Assembly (NCBI GenBank): GCA_019637095.1
Contig: JAHBWG010000010.1
Span: forward strand, 62,001-126,000
Length of the DNA: 64,000 nucleotides
Direction: 5' to 3'
From: Sandaracinaceae bacterium
GTDB lineage: Bacteria; Myxococcota_A; Polyangia; Polyangiales; Sandaracinaceae
Each line of letters opens with the position of its first letter. The first letter of the stretch is position 1. Shown piece after piece: positions 1 through 6,315 of the stretch. The notes under the pieces were generated by a model. The model saw only the letters and a program-made list of their open reading frames with translations, did no database searches and was not told the DNA's origin. The position numbers and the translations under genes are program-made.

Positions 1-475
1 GCTCCACCCCGAGGGCGTCCTCGAGCGCGTCGAGGGCCTCGTCGGCCTCGCGATCGATGACGTCCTCGGTCGTCTCGACCGGCGCCGACACGCCCTCTTC
101 CTCTTCCTCTTCTTCGTCCGCGCCCGCCGGCGTCGCGCTCCCCGGGTCACCGCCGGCCGCGCCGGCGCCGCCGGCCGCCTCGATGGAGTCGGCGCTCTGC
201 TCCGCCGCGACATCCTCGAGCGCGCGCAGGGCGCGGCGGCTGCTCGTCGACATGTACGCGAGCACGGCGGAGAGCACCATGAAGAGCGTCGCCGCGATGG
301 CGGTCAGGCGGGTCAGGAAGTTCCCGGCGCCCGCGCCGCCGAACACCGTGTTGCTCCCGCCCCCGCCGCCGAGGGCGGAGCCCATGCCGCCTCCCTTGCC
401 CTGCTGGAGCAGGACCACCCCGATCAGGAACGCGCAGACGATCACGTACAGGATGGAGACGAGCGTGAACCACAT
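1..475 (-). CDS. secG: SecG, preprotein translocase subunit (3' end outside the window)
   Basis: SecG is a small inner-membrane subunit of the SecYEG channel that assists SecA-driven export. The start is ATG at 475. Two hydrophobic segments (about residues 2-21 and 53-74) flank a cytoplasmic loop with the family hallmark LLQQGKGGGMG followed by a glycine run and NTVFGGAGAGNFL. After the second membrane segment comes a long acidic tail rich in Glu, Asp and Ala, still open at base 1, so the C-terminus is missing here. The tail is longer than in E. coli SecG, as often in delta-proteobacteria-like genomes. It is the last gene of the gap-pgk-tpiA-secG run, 57 bp after tpiA. The tpiA-secG pairing is a common bacterial arrangement. 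Identification is secure. Confidence 0.93.
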   Translation of the reverse strand, partial: MWFTLVSILYVIVCAFLIGVVLLQQGKGGGMGSALGGGGGSNTVFGGAGAGNFLTRLTAIAATLFMVLSAVLAYMSTSSRRALRALEDVAAEQSADSIEAAGGAGAAGGDPGSATPAGADEEEEEEEGVSAPVETTEDVIDREADEALDALEDALGVE

Positions 476-532
476 GGCGAGGCCCGGGACCCTAGCCCAA
501 CCCGAATCCCGTGCAACCGATTCCGGCGAGGG

Positions 533-1291
533 TCATCCGGCGGCCTCCACGATGGCGACGAACGAGGCCGCGTCGAGCGACGCCCCCCCGACGAGCGCGC
601 CGTCGACGTCGGCGCACGCCATGAGCGCCGCCGCGTTGTCCGCCTTCACGCTGCCCCCGTAGAGGACGCGCAGCCCGGCGGCGACGTCCGGCGAGACCCG
701 CGCGCTCACGCGCGCCCGGATCGCGGCGTGCACCGCCTGGGCGTCCGCGGGCTGCGCGGTGCGTCCGGTGCCGATCGCCCACACGGGCTCGTACGCGATG
801 ACGAGCCGCCGCACGCTGCTCGCGTCGAGGCCTTCGAGCGCTGCGTCGAGCTGACCGAGGACCACCGCCTCGGTCGTGCCCGCCTCGCGCTGCTCGAGCG
901 TCTCGCCGACGCAGACGATCGGCGTGAGCCCGTGCGAGAGGCACGCGCCGGCCTTGCGGCGGACCGTCTCGTCCGTCTCGCCGAAGAGCTGGCGCCGCTC
1001 GGAGTGGCCCACGATCACCGCCTCGCAGCCCGCGTCCTTCAGCAGCGCCGGGCTCACCTCGCCCGTGTAGGCGCCCTCGTCGTGGAAGTAGCAGCTCTGG
1101 CCCGCGAGGCCGACGCGCGTGCTCTCGCCGAGCGCGCCGTGCACCGCGTGGATCGCGGTGAAGACCGGCGCGACGAGCACGTCGGCGCGCGTCTCCCGCG
1201 GCAGCCGATGGAGGATCGCCCGCGCGAGCGCGACGGACTCGCCGATCGTCTTGTGGAGCTTCCAGTTGCCGGCGACGAGGGGGCGCCTCAT
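533..1291 (-). CDS. tpiA: Triosephosphate isomerase
   Basis: This enzyme interconverts dihydroxyacetone phosphate and glyceraldehyde 3-phosphate in glycolysis. The 252-residue length is normal. All catalytic residues are visible: K11 in GNWK, H96 in VGHSERR, and the base E168 in [11 protein letters not shown], which runs straight into flexible loop 6. The phosphate-binding GGSV and the C-terminal [10 protein letters not shown] motif are also present. Its ATG overlaps the pgk stop by 4 bp (ATGA), which indicates translational coupling. Nothing is missing or unusual. Confidence 0.98.
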   Translation of the reverse strand: MRRPLVAGNWKLHKTIGESVALARAILHRLPRETRADVLVAPVFTAIHAVHGALGESTRVGLAGQSCYFHDEGAYTGEVSPALLKDAGCEAVIVGHSERRQLFGETDETVRRKAGACLSHGLTPIVCVGETLEQREAGTTEAVVLGQLDAALEGLDASSVRRLVIAYEPVWAIGTGRTAQPADAQAVHAAIRARVSARVSPDVAAGLRVLYGGSVKADNAAALMACADVDGALVGGASLDAASFVAIVEAAG

Positions 1292-2475
1292 GTGCGCAGC
1301 GCCTCGACGCCGGGCAGCTTGCGCCCCTCGAGCAGCTCGAGGGAGGCGCCGCCGCCGGTGGACACGTGGCTGAAGCGATCGGCCATGCCCGCCTGCTGCA
1401 CGGCGGCCACGCTGTCGCCGCCGCCGACCACGGTGAACCCGGAGCTCGCCGCGATCGCCTCGGCGACGCCGAGGGTGCCCGCCGCGAACGCGGGGTTCTC
1501 GAACAGGCCCATGGGCCCGTTCCAGAGGACGGAGCGCGCCTCGCGCAGGACGTCGGCGTAGCGCGCGACGCTCGCCGGGCCGATGTCGAGCGCCACGTCG
1601 TCCGGGCCGACCTCGGTGACCGGGACGGCGCGCCCCGCGGTGGCGCGGAGGGACTCCGCGACGACGAGGTCGACGGGGAGCACCAGCGCCATCCCGCGCT
1701 CTTCCGCGCGCGCGAGGAGGCTCCGCGCGAGGGGGAGCTTGTCGTCTTCGACGAGGCTCTTGCCCATCGCGCGGCCCTGCGCGGCGAGGAACGTGTTGGC
1801 CATCGCGCCGCCGATCACCAGCGCGTCCACCCGCGCCATGAGCGCCTCGATCACGCCGATCTTGTCGGAGACCTTGGCGCCGCCGAGGACGGCGACGTAC
1901 GGCCGCTTGGGGTTGCCGGACGCGAGCTCGCCGAGCGCGGCGAGCTCCGCCTCCATCAAGAGGCCGGCGCCGCGTACGCGCATCAGCCGCGGCAGCGCCT
2001 CGACCGAGGCATGCGCGCGATGGGCCGCCCCGAACGCGTCGTTCACGTAGACCTCGGCGAGCCGCGCGAGCTCCTTCGCGAACGCTTCGTCGTTCTCCTC
2101 TTCGGCGTCGTGGTAGCGGAGGTTCTGCAGGAGCGCGACCTGGCCATCGCGCAGGTCGGAGACGACCTTGCGGGGGCCGTCGCCGATGCAGTCGTCCGCG
2201 AGCAGCACCTCGCAGCCGAGCAGCTCCGCGAGGCGCGCGCCTGCCGGCTCGAGCGAGAGCTCGGGGACCGGCTTGCCCTTCGGGCGCCCGAGGTGGCTCG
2301 CGAGGACCGGGCGGCCGCCGCGCTCCATCACGTGCTGGATCGTCGGGATCGACGCGCGGATGCGCGTGTCGTCGGTGACCACCGAGCCATCGAGCGGGAC
2401 GTTGAAGTCGACCCGCACGAAGACCCGGCGTCCGTCGACGTCGAGGTCGCGGACGGATTGGATGCCCTCGAGCAT
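1288..2475 (-). CDS. pgk: Phosphoglycerate kinase
   Basis: It transfers the acyl phosphate of 1,3-bisphosphoglycerate to ADP, giving ATP and 3-phosphoglycerate. It has 395 residues, the normal bacterial length. Visible signatures are the N-terminal substrate motif RVDFNVPLDG (R21, D23), SHLGRPKG near residues 60-67, the hinge-region WNGPMGLFE, and the nucleotide-binding GGGDS near the C-terminus. It lies 7 bp downstream of gap and its stop overlaps the tpiA start, so the three glycolytic genes form one transcription unit. No degenerate residue was seen. Confidence 0.98.
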   Translation of the reverse strand: MLEGIQSVRDLDVDGRRVFVRVDFNVPLDGSVVTDDTRIRASIPTIQHVMERGGRPVLASHLGRPKGKPVPELSLEPAGARLAELLGCEVLLADDCIGDGPRKVVSDLRDGQVALLQNLRYHDAEEENDEAFAKELARLAEVYVNDAFGAAHRAHASVEALPRLMRVRGAGLLMEAELAALGELASGNPKRPYVAVLGGAKVSDKIGVIEALMARVDALVIGGAMANTFLAAQGRAMGKSLVEDDKLPLARSLLARAEERGMALVLPVDLVVAESLRATAGRAVPVTEVGPDDVALDIGPASVARYADVLREARSVLWNGPMGLFENPAFAAGTLGVAEAIAASSGFTVVGGGDSVAAVQQAGMADRFSHVSTGGGASLELLEGRKLPGVEALRT

Positions 2476-2482
2476 GGCGGCC

Positions 2483-3496
2483 TCAGCCCTTGCTCGCGAC
2501 GATGCGCGCGAGGTCGAGCATGCGGGCGCTGAAGCCCCACTCGTTGTCGTACCAGGCCTGGACCTGCAGCAGGTCCCCGCCCATCACGGCGGTGAGCGCC
2601 GCGTCGACGATGCTGCTCGTGGTCGTGCCGATGAAGTCGCTCGACACGAGCGGGCGCTCCTCGTAGGCGAGGATGCCGCGGAGCGGGCCCTTGCTCGCCG
2701 CCTCGAGCGCCGCGTTCACCGCCTCGGCGGTGGTGCTCTTGGCGAGCTGCGCCGTCAGCACGACGAGCGAGACGTTCGGCGTCGGCACGCGGACGGCCGA
2801 GCCGTCGAGCTTGCCCGCGAGCTCCGGGATGACGAGCCCGATAGCCTTCGCGGCGCCGGTCGTCGTCGGGATCATCGACATCGCCGCGGCGCGCGCGCGG
2901 CGCAGGTCCTTGTGCGGCAGGTCGAGGATGTTCTGGTCGTTCGTGTACGAGTGCACCGTGAGCATCTGGCCCTTCACGATGCCGAACGTCTCGTGGACGA
3001 CCTTCGCGACCGGCGCGAGGCAGTTCGTCGTGCAAGACGCGTTGCTCACGATCCGGTGCTTGGCCGGGTCGAACCCATCCGCGTTGATGCCGACGCAGAA
3101 GGTCGCGTCGATGTCGCTCTTGCCGGGCGCGCTGATGATCACGCGCTTCGCGCCCGCGGCGAGGTGCTTGCCCGCGCCCTTGGCGTCCACGAAGCGGCCG
3201 GTGCACTCGAACACCACGTCGACGCCGAGGTCCTTCCACGGGAGCTCGGCCGGATCCGGCTGTGCGAAGCACGGGATCTTGCGCCCACCGATCGTGATCG
3301 ACTCGTCGTCCGAGGCCACGTCGGCGCCGAAGGTGCGGTGGATCGAGTCGAACTTCAGGAGGTGCGCGAGGGTCGCGTTCGTCGTGAGGTCGTTGATCGC
3401 GACGAGCTCCAGATCCTTCGAGCCCTGCTCGTGCAGGAGGCGCGCGACGCACCGCCCGATCCGTCCGAAGCCGTTGATGGCGATCTTGGTGGCCAT
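2483..3496 (-). CDS. gap: Glyceraldehyde-3-phosphate dehydrogenase, NAD type
   Basis: It oxidises and phosphorylates glyceraldehyde 3-phosphate to 1,3-bisphosphoglycerate with NAD+. The protein has 337 residues. The Rossmann motif NGFGRIGR lies at 8-15, and D36 after the second strand (AINDL) favours NAD over NADP. The active site is C155 in SNASCTTNCLAP, with the partner H182 in TVHSYTNDQ. The end of the catalytic domain has WYDNEWGFS. The start ATG at 3496 is preceded by an AAAGG ribosome site about 9 bases upstream and by the promoter annotated at 3528-3556. It is the first gene of gap-pgk-tpiA-secG. Confidence 0.98.
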   Translation of the reverse strand: MATKIAINGFGRIGRCVARLLHEQGSKDLELVAINDLTTNATLAHLLKFDSIHRTFGADVASDDESITIGGRKIPCFAQPDPAELPWKDLGVDVVFECTGRFVDAKGAGKHLAAGAKRVIISAPGKSDIDATFCVGINADGFDPAKHRIVSNASCTTNCLAPVAKVVHETFGIVKGQMLTVHSYTNDQNILDLPHKDLRRARAAAMSMIPTTTGAAKAIGLVIPELAGKLDGSAVRVPTPNVSLVVLTAQLAKSTTAEAVNAALEAASKGPLRGILAYEERPLVSSDFIGTTTSSIVDAALTAVMGGDLLQVQAWYDNEWGFSARMLDLARIVASKG

Positions 3497-3517
3497 GATC
3501 CGTACCTTTCGCGTGGA

Positions 3518-3530
3518 ATGAGCGGCTCAT
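3518..3530. promoter_or_regulatory. Candidate operator palindrome at the gap promoter
   Basis: The 13-base sequence atgagcggctcat has perfect 6-base arms around a single central base. It overlaps the downstream edge of the proposed -10 box of gap and the expected transcription start. That is a classic place for a repressor site. No regulator can be named from this window, and chance occurrence cannot be excluded. Confidence 0.3.
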
Positions 3531-3556
3531 GTACCCGCCGCAATTGTGAGCGTCAA
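3528..3556 (-). promoter_or_regulatory. Sigma-70-type promoter for the gap-pgk-tpiA-secG operon
   Basis: On the minus strand TTGACG (3556-3551) and TACATG (3533-3528) are separated by exactly 17 bases. This gives a 5/6 match at -35 and a weaker -10. The predicted start of transcription is near 3521, leaving a leader of about 25 bases that contains the AAAGG ribosome site of gap. Confidence 0.5.
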
Positions 3557-3591
3557 GCGCGCGCTTGGAGCGAGCCGGTGACGGACGCGAA

Positions 3592-3624
3592 GAGGGCGCC
3601 CCGAGCTCGGCTCGGCGCGCCCTC
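3592..3624 (-). terminator. Candidate stem-loop terminator after the small ORF
   Basis: Arms GAGGGCGC (3592-3599) and GCGCCCTC (3617-3624) form an 8-bp stem, with a further CCGAG/CTCGG pairing inside the loop. On the minus strand it follows the stop at 3662 and precedes the gap promoter. A short TTC follows but there is no long U tract, so intrinsic termination is only plausible. Confidence 0.4.
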
Positions 3625-3628
3625 GCGC

Positions 3629-3660
3629 GACGTCGTCGCTAGGTGACGTCGTCGCTAGAT
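3629..3660. repeat. 16-bp tandem duplication
   Basis: gacgtcgtcgctaggt (3629-3644) is followed directly by gacgtcgtcgctagat (3645-3660), identical at 15 of 16 positions. It lies 1 bp beyond the stop of the small ORF. It looks like a recent slippage duplication and has no obvious role. Confidence 0.7.
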
Positions 3661-3661
3661 G

Positions 3662-3853
3662 TCAGTCGTCGCTCGGGTCGGTCTCGCCACGAATGTCGGT
3701 GCTCACCAACGACAGCATCTCGGTCGCGAACGCGACGACGTCCGAGCGCGAGTACCCGGTGCTCTTCAGCTCCCGGAACACGGACTTGGCGAGAATGCGC
3801 AGGGCCCGCGGCTCCGCGGCTTGGACGACAGGGTTCGGCATCGGCTCTTGCAT
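3662..3853 (-). CDS. Small hypothetical protein, 63 aa
   Basis: I do not recognise the family. The ATG at 3853 is preceded by a good GGGAG ribosome site about 7 bases upstream; starts further upstream in this frame lack such support. The product is soluble. A helical core reads RALRILAKSVFRELKSTGY, then SDVVAFATEMLSLVSTD, and an acidic tail ends in DPSDD. There are no cysteines or membrane segments. It is monocistronic, between the glycolytic operon and the spermidine-synthase-like pair, and follows a sigma-54-like promoter (3935-3951). Low-complexity bias is absent, so it is more likely a real small gene than a shadow ORF. Confidence 0.65.
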   Translation of the reverse strand: MQEPMPNPVVQAAEPRALRILAKSVFRELKSTGYSRSDVVAFATEMLSLVSTDIRGETDPSDD

Positions 3854-4177
3854 CGTTCTCCCATCCTCCCCAGATGGCGCCCCTCGTTCACTTCCCCGGG
3901 GCGCGTGACTCTCGTGACGTGCTGCCCAAGAGTTCAGCACGGTGTGTGCCACCGAATCCGGTCGGGCGCCCATTTTCGTGTTTTCTCGCGAGGTTTCCGC
4001 GGGTTCCACGATAGCGGCTCGACGGACGGATTTCTCGGCGTCGGGCGATCGCCCACGAAGTGCGTACGCGCCTATGCATCGGTGCGCGCGATCGCTGCGT
4101 AGCGCGCTACGCACTTGCGCCCAGATCGCGCGGTTCGCCGTGTTTCCGCGGGGTTTCGAGCGTCCCCGACCCGGGTC
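3854..4177. other. Gene-free spacer rich in inverted repeats
   Basis: No ORF is supportable in these 324 bases. Besides the sigma-54-like site it holds a perfect 12-bp palindrome gggcgatcgccc (4043-4054) and a long imperfect hairpin. The hairpin arms are aagtgcgta (4058-4066) and tacgcactt (4108-4116), extended by CGCGC/GCGCG after one bulged base. Inside it a perfect 16-bp palindrome gcgtagcgcgctacgc lies at about 4096-4111. The structure lies just beyond the 3' end of the 4178-6313 gene, so it could act as its terminator or as a leader of the small ORF. Confidence 0.5.
3935..3951 (-). promoter_or_regulatory. Sigma-54-type promoter upstream of the small ORF
   Basis: The minus strand reads TGGCAC-ACACC-GTGCT. 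The -24 element TGGCAC is perfect, the -12 element GTGCT differs from TTGCT at one base, and the invariant GG-N10-GC spacing holds (GG at 3950-3949, GC at 3938-3937). The start would be near 3925, leaving about 70 bases to the ATG at 3853. Confidence 0.5.
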
Positions 4178-6313
4178 TCACCCGCGATCCTCGTGCTCGA
4201 GCTTGTCCGACTCGCCCTCGCGATCGGTCGTCGGCGCCTCTCCGTCGGCGGGCTCCGGCGTCTCCTCCGCGTCGTCGTTGACGGGCACGAGCCGCGCCTC
4301 GACGTAGCTCCGCATCGCGCGAAGCGCCTGCGAATAGCCGCCCTGCGCGTCGTGGGCGCGCGCGAGGAAGTAGTAGATCTCCGGGTGCCGCAGCACGTAG
4401 TCGGGCTCGGTGCGGACGAGCTCCTCGAGGTGCTCGATCGAGGCGCGGTACTGCGAGAAGGCGCCGTCGGCCGCCTTGTAGAGGAGGTAGCCGTAGAGGA
4501 AGCGCAGGCCGGGCCCGCTGTGCAGGCGGAGCGGCGCGGGGATGTGCTCCATCGCGATCAGCGCGGCGCCGTAGGCGCGCTCGTCGACCGAGTCGCGCAC
4601 CGCGTCGAACCCCTCCGTGAGCTGACGCGCCGTCGCGCGGTCCATCTCGGGGCCGGGGATCGGCGGCTCGATGCGCACGCTCGGCTCGTTGTCGCTCGTC
4701 AGGAGGTGCGTGAGCACCTCGAGCGCGACGGCGGTCTCCCGCGCGCGCCCGACCCGCTGGCTCTCCTCGATGAAGTCGCCGGCCCAGCCGTAGCGGCCGT
4801 GCGCGATGAGGCTCATCGCGAGCTCCGCGTAGTTGCGCGACGCCTCGTCGCCCGCGCCGAACCCCGCGAGGACGGGCATGGGGTGCCCGTAAGGCCACTC
4901 CTCCGAGTAGATGGTGGCGAGGTAGCCCTCGTAGCGGGCGAAGCCGATCAGATCGCGCGGCGCGTTGAACTCGATGCGCGCGTTGTCGTCCGTGTTGAGG
5001 ATCGCGGGCCGGCGCCGGCACGTCGGCTCCTCGCACTCGCCCGCGTTCGAAGAGCCCGGATCCGGCACCCAGCGCTCGGGCTGCCAGAGGCCGAAGAGGC
5101 GCGTCTCGGTGCCGCGGCGACGCTCCTCGATCTGCGTGTAGCGCATGACCTCGTCGCGGCTCGCGAGGAGCGTCCGCGCGAAGATGTCGAACGCGGAGTA
5201 GACGTTCGCGCGCTCGAGCTCCGCGGCCACCTGGTGCGGGCACGTCGGGTTCGTGACGCGTCCGTCCGGGTCCTCGACGCAGTAGCAGTGACCGCCCGGG
5301 TCGTCGCGCTGACAGTCGACCCGCTCGAAGTACGGGCGGACGCGCGGCAGGTCGAGCGCGATCGGCTGATCGGAGCCCAGCATCACGGTGTCGCTCGAGC
5401 GGTCGTCCGCGCTCAGCACGATGACGTGCTGGAACTGCGACGCGAACGTCCGATAGATGGTCTTGATGTTCTCGGGGCTCAGCTCGTAGAGCTGCACCCA
5501 CTGGCAGTAGATGCCGCCGGGGCGAAGCCGCCGCTGCGTGATCTGCCAGTGATCGACGGTGAACAGATCGCTGACGCCGGTGATCCACGGGTTCGACGGC
5601 TCGGAGATGATCACGTCGTACATCTGCCGCGTCGAGGCGAGGTAGTTGCGCCCGTCGTCGTTGTAGATGGTGAGCCGATCCATCTCGACGTACGGCCAGT
5701 GATCGAGCCGGTAGTCGAGATGGTTCACGTCCTCGAAGAAGCGCGCGGCCTCGGGGATCGAGCGCTCGAGCTCGATCACGTCGACCCGGCCGACGGGGAA
5801 CTGGAGCGTCGTGCCCACCGTGACGCCGGAGCCGAAGCCGATGATGGCGACGTCGAGCCCCTCGGGCCCGTTCGGGTGGACGAGCAGCGGGTAGGCCGCG
5901 ACGTTGATCTGCGTGGGCATGTCGTCGCCGTTGCTGGCGTCGACCTTGCCGTTGTTCTTGAGCGCGTAGTGGCGGCCCCAGCGCTCGACGCTGACCGTGG
6001 TGGTGAGCCCGTCGTTGTAGTAGACGAGGTCGGGCGCGCCCCAGCTCGACGGATCGAGCATCCCCTGCGCGAGCGAGACGCGGAAGACGCCCAGCGTCAT
6101 CTGCGTGCGGTTCCAGCGCAGGAACGAGTCGGGGCTCTTGGTGCCGAGGTAGAGGAGCGCGAGCAGCGCCGGGATCAGGGGCGCGAGCACGTAGATCGTG
6201 ACCGCGTGCCAGAGCGGGAGCTCGGCCTTGGCCGGCGCCTCTCGCTCGTTCGAGGCGCCCTCACCGGGCTCTGTGGCCGGCTTGCGCGGCTTCTTCGCCT
6301 TGAGCTTGGCCAT
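4178..6313 (-). CDS. Spermidine-synthase-like protein, soluble half, with C-terminal helical region
   Basis: A 711-residue protein. A basic N-terminus and one membrane segment (about 33-54) are followed by a Rossmann methyltransferase-fold domain of the spermidine synthase superfamily. The glycine-rich nucleotide loop is IGFGSGVTVG, the acidic strand end is VIELERS, then NDDGRNYL and DVIISEPSNPW. True aminopropyltransferases have a catalytic Asp in the last motif; here the position reads SEPS, so polyamine synthesis is doubtful. The rest (from about 480) is helical and TPR-like. The ATG at 6313 starts 2 bases after the stop of the upstream membrane gene, so the two are translationally coupled and probably form one two-subunit version of the fused membrane/SpeE-like family. 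Substrate unknown. Confidence 0.8.
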   Translation of the reverse strand: MAKLKAKKPRKPATEPGEGASNEREAPAKAELPLWHAVTIYVLAPLIPALLALLYLGTKSPDSFLRWNRTQMTLGVFRVSLAQGMLDPSSWGAPDLVYYNDGLTTTVSVERWGRHYALKNNGKVDASNGDDMPTQINVAAYPLLVHPNGPEGLDVAIIGFGSGVTVGTTLQFPVGRVDVIELERSIPEAARFFEDVNHLDYRLDHWPYVEMDRLTIYNDDGRNYLASTRQMYDVIISEPSNPWITGVSDLFTVDHWQITQRRLRPGGIYCQWVQLYELSPENIKTIYRTFASQFQHVIVLSADDRSSDTVMLGSDQPIALDLPRVRPYFERVDCQRDDPGGHCYCVEDPDGRVTNPTCPHQVAAELERANVYSAFDIFARTLLASRDEVMRYTQIEERRRGTETRLFGLWQPERWVPDPGSSNAGECEEPTCRRRPAILNTDDNARIEFNAPRDLIGFARYEGYLATIYSEEWPYGHPMPVLAGFGAGDEASRNYAELAMSLIAHGRYGWAGDFIEESQRVGRARETAVALEVLTHLLTSDNEPSVRIEPPIPGPEMDRATARQLTEGFDAVRDSVDERAYGAALIAMEHIPAPLRLHSGPGLRFLYGYLLYKAADGAFSQYRASIEHLEELVRTEPDYVLRHPEIYYFLARAHDAQGGYSQALRAMRSYVEARLVPVNDDAEETPEPADGEAPTTDREGESDKLEHEDRG

Positions 6314-6315
6314 CG

